Shown: positions 1 to 8,330 of the stretch, piece after piece
Numbering within the stretch: position 1 is the first letter of the stretch
Layout: each line of letters begins with the position of its first letter
Assembly (NCBI GenBank): GCA_047620505.1
Contig: JBLHKS010000005.1
Span: 1 to 64,000, forward strand
DNA: 64,000 nucleotides
Reading direction: 5' to 3'
Source of the DNA: JBLHKS01 sp047620505
GTDB lineage: Bacteria > Verrucomicrobiota > Verrucomicrobiia > Verrucomicrobiales > DEV007
Translations under genes and position numbers: made by a program
Notes under the pieces: generated by a model
Told to the model about the DNA's origin: nothing
Database searches by the model: none
The model's input: only the letters and a program-made list of their open reading frames with translations

Positions 1-1
1 A

Positions 2-1630
2 AATTGGGTGATCGATTCGCTCAACGCCAACATGCCGTTTGATCGTTTCGTAACCGAGCAAATCGCCGGCGATCTTCTTCCGTCTTTGGATCGCAAGCAA
101 CTCGAACGACAACACACCGGCACTGGATTCCTGGTCGTTGGACCTAAGCTTCTGAACGAGCCGAACACGTCTTTGATCTACCGGATGGGCGTCGTCGACG
201 ACCAGATCGACACGACATTTCGCGCTTTCATGGGCTTGACGGTCGGCTGCGCGCGCTGCCACGAACATTTCTACGATCCGATCAGCACCAACGATTATTA
301 CGCGCTCGCTGGAATTTTTCGCAGCACCAAAAACCTCGCAGGCGTCAAATCGAACAACAACTACATCGATAACGGCTTACTTCCTCTGGGTGAAGACGGC
401 CAAGCGATCATCGACGAAATCCAAATCGCCGAAGCGCACTTTAAGGCGGTGACTCCGCCCTTTGTCGCCGCTCGTCGCGAAGACACGAATCTTCAAAATC
501 AGCTCGACGACGCCAAAGCCGCCTCAGCAGCTGCTGATGAAATTGCCCGGCTCGAAAAGGAGCTCGAGGCGGCCAAGATCCTTCACAAAGCGACGCTCAA
601 AACTTTTCAGGACGCTCGAACCGCGATTCCCGAGCCGCCGCCTTCGGTCATGGCCGTCAAGGAAGGCGACGCAGCCGACTGTGAGCTTTTCCAGGCCGGC
701 GACGTCGGCCAAGCGGGCGATCGGATTCCCCGCGGCTCTCTCGAATTTCTGCACCCGATCGAGACGATCGCCGCCAACGAAAGCGGGCGAATGCAGCTGG
801 CCCGCTGGATCACCAATCCGGAAAACCCGCTGACAAGCCGCGTGATCGTCAACCGCGTTTGGGGTCATTTGTTCGGCGTCGGCCTCGTCGACACACCCGA
901 CAATTTCGGCGTACTCGGCGCGTCTCCCACGCATCCGGAATTGCTCGACCACCTCGCCGGTCAATTCATCAAGAACGAGTGGAACCTCAAAGATCTGATC
1001 AAAACCCTGATGCTCAGCCGAGTCTATCGTCTCAGCTCAGAACATTCCGATGCCGCCGTCGCGGCCGACGCAGGCAACCGTTTGCGCTGGAGAATGAGCC
1101 CGCGCCGACTCGAAGGAGAGGCGATTCGCGATTCGCTTCTTTTCGTTGCTGGCCGTCTCGATTTGACGCAGCTGGAGAGTTCGGTCGTTTCCGAGAACGG
1201 CGCGTTCGAAACCAAAATCGAAATCCTCGATCAACTTCGCGCTTCCCATGATCACGGCCTCTATCGCAGTGTCTACCTGCCGGTCATGCGCGCTGCTTTG
1301 CCGGATATGATGAGCATTTTCGATGCGCCAGATCCCAGCATGGTGTCCGGCCAGCGCAAAACATCTACCGTTGCTCCGCAGGCGCTCTTCCTCATGAACA
1401 GCCCGTTTGTGCTTGAACAAACCAGTGGTGCCGCCCAGCAGCTGCTGGATCGATTTTCTGAAGATGCAGAGCGGATCGAATCTGCGTTTTTGCTCTTGCT
1501 GAGCCGAGCGCCAACGAATGAAGAGCGATCTCTCCTGACCCAATTCATGTCTGCCGGCGAGCCGCTCGAAAACTGGACCGAAATCTGCCACGGCCTCATC
1601 GCGTCCGGCGAGTTCCGCTTCATTTATTGA
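2..1630 (+). CDS. DUF1549/DUF1553 secreted protein, 3' part
   Basis: C-terminal portion of a PSCyt2/DUF1549-DUF1553 protein, a large family of secreted proteins of unknown biochemical role typical of Planctomycetes and Verrucomicrobia. The reading frame is open to the left edge and the first residues (NWVIDSLNANMPFDRF) are the interior of DUF1549, so the true start lies outside the window; the GTG at 8 is not a start. A CARCH cytochrome-type motif followed by DPIS sits near residue 80. A charged Ala/Glu/Lys segment at about 150-200 looks like a coiled coil. DUF1553 follows, with LARWITNPENPLTSRVIVNR and a WGHLFG motif. It converges on the LRR gene with a 7-base overlap. Partners of this family are usually DUF1501 proteins; here the nearest neighbour facing it is a DUF1552/DUF1592 set. 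Confidence 0.88.
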   Translation, partial: NWVIDSLNANMPFDRFVTEQIAGDLLPSLDRKQLERQHTGTGFLVVGPKLLNEPNTSLIYRMGVVDDQIDTTFRAFMGLTVGCARCHEHFYDPISTNDYYALAGIFRSTKNLAGVKSNNNYIDNGLLPLGEDGQAIIDEIQIAEAHFKAVTPPFVAARREDTNLQNQLDDAKAASAAADEIARLEKELEAAKILHKATLKTFQDARTAIPEPPPSVMAVKEGDAADCELFQAGDVGQAGDRIPRGSLEFLHPIETIAANESGRMQLARWITNPENPLTSRVIVNRVWGHLFGVGLVDTPDNFGVLGASPTHPELLDHLAGQFIKNEWNLKDLIKTLMLSRVYRLSSEHSDAAVAADAGNRLRWRMSPRRLEGEAIRDSLLFVAGRLDLTQLESSVVSENGAFETKIEILDQLRASHDHGLYRSVYLPVMRAALPDMMSIFDAPDPSMVSGQRKTSTVAPQALFLMNSPFVLEQTSGAAQQLLDRFSEDAERIESAFLLLLSRAPTNEERSLLTQFMSAGEPLENWTEICHGLIASGEFRFIY

Positions 1631-3033
1631 CTACGCACGATCTCGCACTTCGGAAGCGCCTTCACGAGGCCTCGAATTCCTTCGTCTGAGAAACCCGCGC
1701 AGCTGCTGACATCAAGATATCGAAGAGACTGCATCGCCGCGAGCTGCAAAAGAGCCTGGTCCGTTAGACGCTCACAGCCCGGAATCGTCAACTCTTCCAA
1801 TTTCTCAAGCTGAGTCAGCTTGGAAATTGCTGCGTCGCCAATACTTCTACAATTATCCAAGTTGAGAACCCGCAATGACTCTAGCGCGCCCAGTTCTGAG
1901 AAAAACTCATCCTCCAAAAAGTAGCAATCCGCCAGATTCAGCTCAACCAATTCAGTCATCGCCGCCAAGTGCTTGAATCCTGAACCGGTGACTCCTTTTG
2001 TGTGCCAGAGATTCAGAACTTCCAATTTTTTCATGCCCGCGAGATGCGCCAGGCCGGAATCATCAAAATTGTCGTTATCACAAATGACCAACTCGGTCAG
2101 GCCCGTGTTTCCACGAATGCTTTTCAAGGCCTCATTCGTGAGAGCGCGGATGCACCCAAGGTTAAGACTTTCCAGCTGCGTTAGATCAGCAAAACTTGCC
2201 ACAGCTTGATCCGTCAGTTCGAGACACTGAAACAAGTTCAAGCGCAAAAGAGAATCCCGACATGGAAACTCAACAAAAGCAGCGTCGGACAATCTCTTAG
2301 ACTCAACGAGGTTCAAATCCGTCAGCGATTCTGGAAATACCAGCCCATCTCCGATGTGCCACCAGCAAAAGCCCATGTTTAATCTCTGTAGGTTCGTCAG
2401 CTTCGAAAACAGCGAATTTGCTTCTTTGTCTTCGATTCCAACACAGCCATAAAGGTTTAGCGATTCGAGCTTTGTCATTTCCTCAAGGTGCACAACGCCC
2501 TTCTTGATTTTGTCGTGCCCGGCGAGTTCCAATTGAATCAATTCCGTAAATCCGCGAAGCTCCTGAAGCCCTTTATCGTTAATCAGTCCTCGATCGCAGG
2601 AGAGATCCAGTTTCCGAAGTGAACTCTTATGATTCAACTCGGAGAGCCCCACACCAGTGAATTCTCTGCAATTACTCAGGTCCAATTCAACAAGTCGAAG
2701 ATCCCTGATCGTCTCAAAAATTCTTGCGAGTTCATTTCCGGATGTGTTCTGGACTCCAAGAATCTTCAACGCCGGCAAACTCGATAAAACAGCATAGCCT
2801 TCAGGCGTGAGGCGATGAGAATCCAACCTCAACTCCTCCAATCCAGGCAAGCTTACCAGGTGCGACATGTCCTTGTCCACCAGCCCGACACCCCGAAGAT
2901 CCAGCCGTGTCAGGGCTTCATTTTGGCATAATATTTCAAAATCTTTGCCGCTTAGAAGTTGGCCCGCCTCGTGGACGTACTCATCTCCGTAAACCAGAGA
3001 AAGCGACAAGAGAAAAAGAAAGAGCAGGCGCAT
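1624..3033 (-). CDS. secreted leucine-rich-repeat protein
   Basis: 469-residue protein with a short hydrophobic signal peptide (MRLLFLFLLSLSLVYG) and about a dozen LRR units of roughly 24 residues running to the C terminus. Units such as LESLNLYGC, LRVLNLDNC and LRYLDVSSC carry the Cys at the end of the LxxLxLxxC stretch, the cysteine-containing (AMN1/RNI-like) LRR type. The predicted fold is a solenoid for protein or ligand binding, outside the cytoplasm; no enzymatic domain is visible. Its ATG lies 2 bases past the DUF1552 stop, so it is the last gene of the esterase-DUF1592-DUF1552 run and is probably translated by coupling. Base composition looks less GC-rich than the flanking nuo genes. 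The function is unknown; a binding partner of the neighbouring secreted proteins is a guess. Confidence 0.85.
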   Translation of the reverse strand: MRLLFLFLLSLSLVYGDEYVHEAGQLLSGKDFEILCQNEALTRLDLRGVGLVDKDMSHLVSLPGLEELRLDSHRLTPEGYAVLSSLPALKILGVQNTSGNELARIFETIRDLRLVELDLSNCREFTGVGLSELNHKSSLRKLDLSCDRGLINDKGLQELRGFTELIQLELAGHDKIKKGVVHLEEMTKLESLNLYGCVGIEDKEANSLFSKLTNLQRLNMGFCWWHIGDGLVFPESLTDLNLVESKRLSDAAFVEFPCRDSLLRLNLFQCLELTDQAVASFADLTQLESLNLGCIRALTNEALKSIRGNTGLTELVICDNDNFDDSGLAHLAGMKKLEVLNLWHTKGVTGSGFKHLAAMTELVELNLADCYFLEDEFFSELGALESLRVLNLDNCRSIGDAAISKLTQLEKLEELTIPGCERLTDQALLQLAAMQSLRYLDVSSCAGFSDEGIRGLVKALPKCEIVRSQ

Positions 3034-3035
3034 TT

Positions 3036-4385
3036 TTAAGCGATCAGTTCGTTCAATGGCCCCTTCTGCATCTCCAGTTTGCCCAAAGCAAAATCTGGTT
3101 GGCCAAAGTGGTCCAATTCAACGCCAGCGACATGGCAAATGGTCGTCAGCCAGTTGCCAAGCGTATGTCGGTGATTCGCCGAACCGTAGCTCGGATAAGC
3201 AAGGTAACGGCCTTTCGACTTCAACTTTCCGGCAATGTTTCCAAGGGTAAACATTGGCCACTCGGTCGCCGACGAATGATGCTTGTCGGAATTATCGCTG
3301 AGATAGACGATCAGTGTGTTGTCCAACATCGAACCGTCTCCTTCTGGAATCTGCTGAAGGCGGTCTGCCATTTCAGCGATCAAATCGACGTGAAAAGTTC
3401 GAATCATATCGCGGCAGACCTGTGCTGAGAGATCTCCGCTGCTTGAGCCATGCCCGATCGAATGAACTTTAGGTGTAATTCCCAATCCCTGATAGGAAGA
3501 GTTCAAGTCATCGCAATGGATCGTCGCGACGTTGGTGATGCCGCTGATCAAAGCTGCCGTCGCCATGTCGAAATGGGCGTCCAGATGATCTGTAGTGAAT
3601 TTCGAAGTGTACTTATCGGAAGGTTTTGGCGCGTGTTCTTTGAGAACTCCCTGCATCGAAATCAGTTTCGTCCGGCGCTCTCTTAAGGATTCGAATCCAC
3701 CCAGGTAGCCTCCGAGTTTCTCGCGTTCCTGAGCCGGAAGCTCGCCTTGGAGCTTCTTGATATCATCAGCCATCGCATCGAGCACATTTCCGGTTCGGGT
3801 GTATTTGGCCCGGATGTTTCCTCCTTCAGCGATACTTCCGTAGAGGTTTTGATAGGCTAGTTCCGGATTGCACTGGAAGGGCAGCTGCTGATTTCGTCCA
3901 GAGGCGGAAATCGATGGGTAGGCGGTCCCCTGGCTACCGTCGCCCATCTTCAAGCCGACGTGGTTGAATACGGACGGAAACTGACTGGAAAGTAGCCCGT
4001 CGATCGTCGCAGCTGAAGGTTGAGCGGTCGACGACGACTTGTAAGCGCCAAGCGAGCCGTAAAACGAACTGTGGCCGTTCGTGCACATCTTTCCGCTCAG
4101 CCCCTGAATGATGGTCAGTCGGTTTTTGAATTGCTCTAGCGATCTTAGGCTTTCCGGAAGCGCCCTCCCTTCGAGAGGCGCATCGACGAGCGAATCGCCG
4201 CCGTGTGTCAGGCCTTTTGGATTCAAGTATTCGGCTTGCAGCCCACTACTCTTAACGACAAAAACGAATCGTTTAGGCATTTCGCCAGTCTCCTCGGCTG
4301 CGAGGTGCCTTAGAAATGGAGACAGCGCGGTCGCACCCGCCCCGAGGGTTACGCTCTTGAGAATCGATCTTCGATTGGTCATCAT
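3036..4385 (-). CDS. DUF1552 protein with Tat-type signal
   Basis: 449-residue DUF1552 family protein. The N terminus has a twin-arginine type signal (NRRSILKSVTLGAGATALSP), so export in folded form is likely. Family features include the early segment KRFVFVVKSSGLQAEYLNPK and the C-terminal HTLGNWLTTICHVAG and DHFGQ region, typical of DUF1552/DUF1501 proteins. DUF1552 genes are normally found beside DUF1587/1592/1588/1585 cytochrome genes, and such a gene lies 5 bases upstream here (4391-6793). The length is normal for the family. No biochemical activity is established; the fold is believed to relate to the alkaline phosphatase/sulfatase type, as for DUF1501. The start is the ATG preceding a short charged n-region; a second Met follows directly. 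Confidence 0.9.
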   Translation of the reverse strand: MMTNRRSILKSVTLGAGATALSPFLRHLAAEETGEMPKRFVFVVKSSGLQAEYLNPKGLTHGGDSLVDAPLEGRALPESLRSLEQFKNRLTIIQGLSGKMCTNGHSSFYGSLGAYKSSSTAQPSAATIDGLLSSQFPSVFNHVGLKMGDGSQGTAYPSISASGRNQQLPFQCNPELAYQNLYGSIAEGGNIRAKYTRTGNVLDAMADDIKKLQGELPAQEREKLGGYLGGFESLRERRTKLISMQGVLKEHAPKPSDKYTSKFTTDHLDAHFDMATAALISGITNVATIHCDDLNSSYQGLGITPKVHSIGHGSSSGDLSAQVCRDMIRTFHVDLIAEMADRLQQIPEGDGSMLDNTLIVYLSDNSDKHHSSATEWPMFTLGNIAGKLKSKGRYLAYPSYGSANHRHTLGNWLTTICHVAGVELDHFGQPDFALGKLEMQKGPLNELIA

Positions 4386-4390
4386 GATCT

Positions 4391-6793
4391 CTACTTTCTA
4401 TATAAAAACGAATCCGATATCATCAAAGCAACAAGAGTTTCCTTGAAGCTTCCATCACTTTCGATATAGGCGTTGTCCATTTCGATGAGAGTCTTCGAAT
4501 CGCTCAACATTTCATTGCGCCCCATCCAATATCGAAAAATATGGCGAATGAAGCTCTGTCTGGCGAGATTAGTTCTCGCAATTCGTTCCATCATTTCGCG
4601 AACGTTCTCAACGTCTGCATCCAAGCCGTCAACGCCCGTGTAAGCGATCTCCCCTTTTGTGTTGACCGGCTTTCCCAGTTCGAGATCACGGAATCGGCCA
4701 ACGTGATTGAAGGCTTCGAACGGCATGCCGAGGGGATTCATTATTTTGTGGCAACGCCAGCATTCCTCTTCCTCAACGACATCGAAACGCTCACGGAGGG
4801 TCCGGTGTTCGTCATCCGGGATTTGGGCGTCGACATCGATTGGAATGTCCATCACGTATCCGGCCAGAAGCTTTTCCCGAATCCATTTTCCGCGCCTGAC
4901 CGGGTCATTGTCGAAATTGCCGCTATGCGCAACCAGCCAGCTCGGCTGAGTCAGGATTCCGCAACGCTCGTTCTTGGGAGCGATTAGCGGTTTCTTTTTT
5001 CCACCCTCCGATTGATACGCCAATTCAAACGGATCCATGTTGTAGCTCTGAAGATCGTGAGTCGCGGCATATTTTTCGCGATTGCCGCTGCGCTTGATTG
5101 CCGCTTCGTCGTTTGAGCCCGACCAATATGCGGTGAAAACCTTGTTGGTTGTCAGAAGCTGATAAAAGACGTCCTGATCTTCCTGTAAAATATGAAGAAT
5201 CAACGTGTCGGTATCGTACTTCAATCGATGCGGCGTGTGGCTGTGAAACTGCTTGAATCCGTCGACCTTTACGAACTGCTCCACGTCTTTAAAAACCGTT
5301 GAAGCTTTGTGATAGCCAAAGTACTCGCGGAAGAATTGTAGAATACGAGGATTACGGACGGAGCTGATTCCCGAATTGTGATTCGGGTTCAGGTTGGCGG
5401 GGCGTTCGTTCACGATTCGCCTGACTGCAGTCTCCACATCTTCTCTGGTCTCCAGTTTTCCTTCACGCATCTGTTCGACTAGCCAGCTGCTCGGACGATG
5501 CGTCGGATTGCCTTGGGTCAATATTCGCTTGATCTCTGGCTCGCTGTTTCTGGTATAAGCGTCGGCTGTTTCAAACTCCTCGTCCAAACCGAAAGCTGGC
5601 GTGTTGTTAAAGGCGTAGTGAAGCGCGTAAACCAATTCTTGAGGCGACAGCATCCGGCGACCGTGCTTGTCGGGCTCGCCGATGCCGATTTCCATTCGAT
5701 AAACGAATTCCGGCGACAGCGTGATGTAAATCAATACAGACTGAAGAGCCATTTTGTTGCCTAGCGAAGCGTTTCGCTCAAACACGTTAACCCAATAGTC
5801 GTCGATCTCGCTTTTATCCGGTCCGCGGCGCAGAAACAACGAAAAGGCAATGTTGAGAGCATCTTCGAAGTCCGCTTTTGGGACAGTCCCCTCGGCGTCG
5901 ATGATTTTCTTGAAGGCGATTGGAATTAATCCTCTTCTCTCAATGCTGCTGGTTTCGACTCCTCCAACGAAGCCGCCATGGTTGTTTCCATGCCGACTAT
6001 CTTTATTCTTTACCTCGGTAACGATCTTGACGGGCAGGCCTTCCGTCAGGATTTCGGCCATGGTTTCCGAATTCGCCAGAAGCGCTTCCAGCGAGGCTTG
6101 GTCCGCCTGAATCGTTGCGTAATCAGTAAAGCCAGAGGCGTGATGAACGAATTCGTAAAACGGGTTCCCGTAGCGTGAGTTCTGGAAGTATCGAGTGGTA
6201 AGAACCTTGCCCTTGTGTGGTCCACGCTGAACGACATTTCGCGGATTCATGCGAGCGGCGCTACCGATCTTAACACTCAGCCAGGGAGTACGACCGTAGT
6301 GATTGCTCCAGACTCCGTCATAGATCGCGGGGCGTTGCCGCCAGAGCCGAGCGGGTGTGAACGGAGCTTCGATGACGCTTCCGTCGAACAGCGTTTTGTG
6401 ATCGACAAAATTTCCGTATTCCGGGAGCAGCAGTTTTTCGTCCAGACCGAACCCGCGGCCATGACGAATGAGCTGCCCGTCCAGCCAATTGAGGAAGTCA
6501 GATTTCTCAGCAACTGCTGGATGCGTTTCGGCCTTTTCAGGCGGCATTTCGCCAAACTGAACCTGAGCGAATATATTATTCCACGTGTCGCCGATTTCTG
6601 GATCGTCCATGTCCAGAGACAGAGTCTGGAGATTCAGCCCGCCCTTCTTCTTTTCTTCGCCATGGCAGCCGAAACAATTCTGACTGAAGAATGGAACAGC
6701 GTGCTCCTCGTAAGCTCGCGCGTCCGGCTCAACGGAGAGTCCGGACTGAAGCGCAAGCAAACTGAGAAATAAAACTGGAACGCGAATCGTCAC
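4391..6793 (-). CDS. PSCyt1-DUF1592-DUF1588-DUF1585 secreted cytochrome-like protein
   Basis: 800-residue secreted protein with a signal peptide (MTIRVPVLFLSLLALQSGLS). The N-terminal cytochrome-type domain has a CFGCH haem-binding motif at about residue 39, followed by KKKGGLNLQTL and GEMPP, as in PSCyt1 domains. DUF1592 covers the middle (PQELVYALHYAFNN). DUF1588 contains a second CWRCH motif followed by NPLGMPFEAFNHVGRFR, and DUF1585 forms the C terminus (RQSFIRHIFRYWMGR to SDSFLYRK). The protein is probably periplasmic and redox-linked; the substrate is unknown. It overlaps the preceding esterase gene by 4 bases (ATGA) and is followed 5 bases later by its usual partner, DUF1552. A one-mismatch copy of the dispersed palindrome (CAGCAACTGCTG, 6508-6519) lies inside it. 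Confidence 0.9.
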   Translation of the reverse strand: MTIRVPVLFLSLLALQSGLSVEPDARAYEEHAVPFFSQNCFGCHGEEKKKGGLNLQTLSLDMDDPEIGDTWNNIFAQVQFGEMPPEKAETHPAVAEKSDFLNWLDGQLIRHGRGFGLDEKLLLPEYGNFVDHKTLFDGSVIEAPFTPARLWRQRPAIYDGVWSNHYGRTPWLSVKIGSAARMNPRNVVQRGPHKGKVLTTRYFQNSRYGNPFYEFVHHASGFTDYATIQADQASLEALLANSETMAEILTEGLPVKIVTEVKNKDSRHGNNHGGFVGGVETSSIERRGLIPIAFKKIIDAEGTVPKADFEDALNIAFSLFLRRGPDKSEIDDYWVNVFERNASLGNKMALQSVLIYITLSPEFVYRMEIGIGEPDKHGRRMLSPQELVYALHYAFNNTPAFGLDEEFETADAYTRNSEPEIKRILTQGNPTHRPSSWLVEQMREGKLETREDVETAVRRIVNERPANLNPNHNSGISSVRNPRILQFFREYFGYHKASTVFKDVEQFVKVDGFKQFHSHTPHRLKYDTDTLILHILQEDQDVFYQLLTTNKVFTAYWSGSNDEAAIKRSGNREKYAATHDLQSYNMDPFELAYQSEGGKKKPLIAPKNERCGILTQPSWLVAHSGNFDNDPVRRGKWIREKLLAGYVMDIPIDVDAQIPDDEHRTLRERFDVVEEEECWRCHKIMNPLGMPFEAFNHVGRFRDLELGKPVNTKGEIAYTGVDGLDADVENVREMMERIARTNLARQSFIRHIFRYWMGRNEMLSDSKTLIEMDNAYIESDGSFKETLVALMISDSFLYRK

Positions 6794-7839
6794 TTCGATA
6801 ACTCGATCATCGTTTCGCCCATTTTATGGCCAATCCGGGTGTACCAAATTGCGCTACCGAGATAATGATAGGGGCGGTCAGAGCCGACTAATTTCCATTG
6901 TTCGAAATTGTCCTTCCAAGTCGGAAATAGTTCCTCGGCGGCTTTGTCGACCAACTCGTCGGTTCGGAAGGCCCTGACGTTGCCAGCAAACTCCGGTACT
7001 TCGTTCATCGAAAGCTGAGCGCTTGCGACGGTCACCATGCCGCCCTTCGCGGGCTTGGAGCCGTTGTTTCCGATCGCTGCGATCACGAACGGAAGCTTCG
7101 GTTTATCGTATTCTTTTCGAACGTCTGCGATTAGTCTTTTAAGATTCTCCGCGTACTCGGCTGGCGCGTGATCACCAAACATATCGTTGAATCCCTGAAA
7201 CCAGACGAACCCAGCCATCTCCAACTTCTTTCCTTTGAGAGCAGGAAACAGCGTTTCATAATTATCGAACGTCTCTTCAATTTCTTTGAGCATATTAGCA
7301 TAAGAAGAACCGTAGGGCTCTTTGATTTGCTCCATGGCTGGAAGCGGATCGTTCTTTTTATTCTTTTCGTTGTTTTTCTGAACCCGCTCTTGAGCCTTCT
7401 TTAGCTCTTCGGCGAGTATCTCATCGCTCGGAAGGCCGGACGAAGGTGAGCGAAATTTCTGGTAGAGCGAATGTCCGCCCCAAGCGGCTTTAATCAGAAC
7501 GACTGGCTCCTCAAAATGCTCACCCATCATGTGGCCGAATTCGAGTTCCGGCCCGGTGTGATCGCCGACGCCGTAGCCAACCGTCAGCCCGCCGTGCTTG
7601 CCGAGATACTTGATGAAAACGTCGTCGCGCACCGTCCACTCGTCGGCTGTGCGTAGGTGAGCAAACATCTCGGCGGTTTTCGCGTCCGTTGCCTGGTGGT
7701 TGATCAGTTCGTTCGATGCCTGGCCTTCCATGTTGGATTGACCGGCGAGGAGGAAGACCTTGACCGTCTCCTGCGCACTCGCATTCGCGAGGGTCAGGAG
7801 GCCAGCCGTTAGGGCAGTTAAAAATTGGCGTTTTCTCAT
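6790..7839 (-). CDS. sialate O-acetylesterase-like SGNH esterase
   Basis: 349-residue secreted carbohydrate esterase of the SASA/DUF303 (CE6-like) family. A signal peptide (MRKRQFLTALTAGLLTLANA) is followed by the nucleophile block FLLAGQSNMEG, in which the Ser of GQSNM is the expected nucleophile. Further blocks are GPELEFGHMMGE, IKAAWGGHSL and WFQGFND, with the usual Trp-Gln-Gly-rich oxyanion region. The C-terminal YHYLGSAIWYTRIG matches the end of planctomycete-type members. Predicted activity is removal of acetyl groups from polysaccharide in the periplasm or outside the cell. A Lys/Glu-rich insertion (KNNEKNKKNDP, about residues 155-165) is unusual. It starts 9 bases after the trmL stop and leads into the DUF1592-DUF1552-LRR run, suggesting a shared role in polysaccharide processing, which is an inference. 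Confidence 0.87.
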   Translation of the reverse strand: MRKRQFLTALTAGLLTLANASAQETVKVFLLAGQSNMEGQASNELINHQATDAKTAEMFAHLRTADEWTVRDDVFIKYLGKHGGLTVGYGVGDHTGPELEFGHMMGEHFEEPVVLIKAAWGGHSLYQKFRSPSSGLPSDEILAEELKKAQERVQKNNEKNKKNDPLPAMEQIKEPYGSSYANMLKEIEETFDNYETLFPALKGKKLEMAGFVWFQGFNDMFGDHAPAEYAENLKRLIADVRKEYDKPKLPFVIAAIGNNGSKPAKGGMVTVASAQLSMNEVPEFAGNVRAFRTDELVDKAAEELFPTWKDNFEQWKLVGSDRPYHYLGSAIWYTRIGHKMGETMIELSK

Positions 7840-7848
7840 GTCCCCTAT

Positions 7849-8313
7849 TCACGGACTGAGCGCTCCCGTCTGTCTCACTCCTTCGTAAAGAACAATCCCG
7901 ACGGCAGTCGCCAGATTCAGGCTTCGCGCGCCTGATTGAGGAATCGTCAGGCAGCGTTCGGGATTCGCATCAAGCAGACTTTCGGGCAACCCACGGGTCT
8001 CACGGCCGAAAACAAGGTAGTCGCCCGCTTGAAACGACTCATCCCAATAAGCGCGGTCGGATTTGGTCGTGAGGTAAAAAACTCGCGATTCATCCCCGAT
8101 TTGGTCCAGCAGCTGCTGGAAGGATTTCCAGACTCGAACTTCGACATCCGGCCAATAGTCCAGACCAGCCCGCTTCAGTGCGCGGTCATCGAGCGAAAAC
8201 CCGAGCGGTTCGACCAGATGGAGCGTCGCGCCTGTTGCGAGGCAAAGCCGTCCGATGTTTCCGGTGTTCGGTGGGATTTCCGGTTCAACGAGAACGATGT
8301 TGAAAGACGGCAT
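7849..8313 (-). CDS. trmL: tRNA (cytidine/uridine-2'-O-)-methyltransferase TrmL
   Basis: 154-residue SPOUT-class methyltransferase, the usual TrmL length. It starts with NIVLVEPEIPPNTGNIGRLC, continues with LHLVEPLGFSLDD and RAGLDYW, and ends with the SAM-binding trefoil knot motifs FGRETRGLP and SARSLNLATAVGIVLYE. TrmL methylates the ribose of the wobble nucleotide 34 in tRNA-Leu isoacceptors. It lies 17 bases downstream of nuoN on the same strand and 9 bases upstream of the esterase, so it probably shares their transcript; no functional link to complex I is implied. An exact copy of the palindrome CAGCAGCTGCTG is read as QQLL in the middle of the protein. Confidence 0.93.
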   Translation of the reverse strand: MPSFNIVLVEPEIPPNTGNIGRLCLATGATLHLVEPLGFSLDDRALKRAGLDYWPDVEVRVWKSFQQLLDQIGDESRVFYLTTKSDRAYWDESFQAGDYLVFGRETRGLPESLLDANPERCLTIPQSGARSLNLATAVGIVLYEGVRQTGALSP

Positions 8314-8330
8314 GGCTCCGTCTCAATCGG

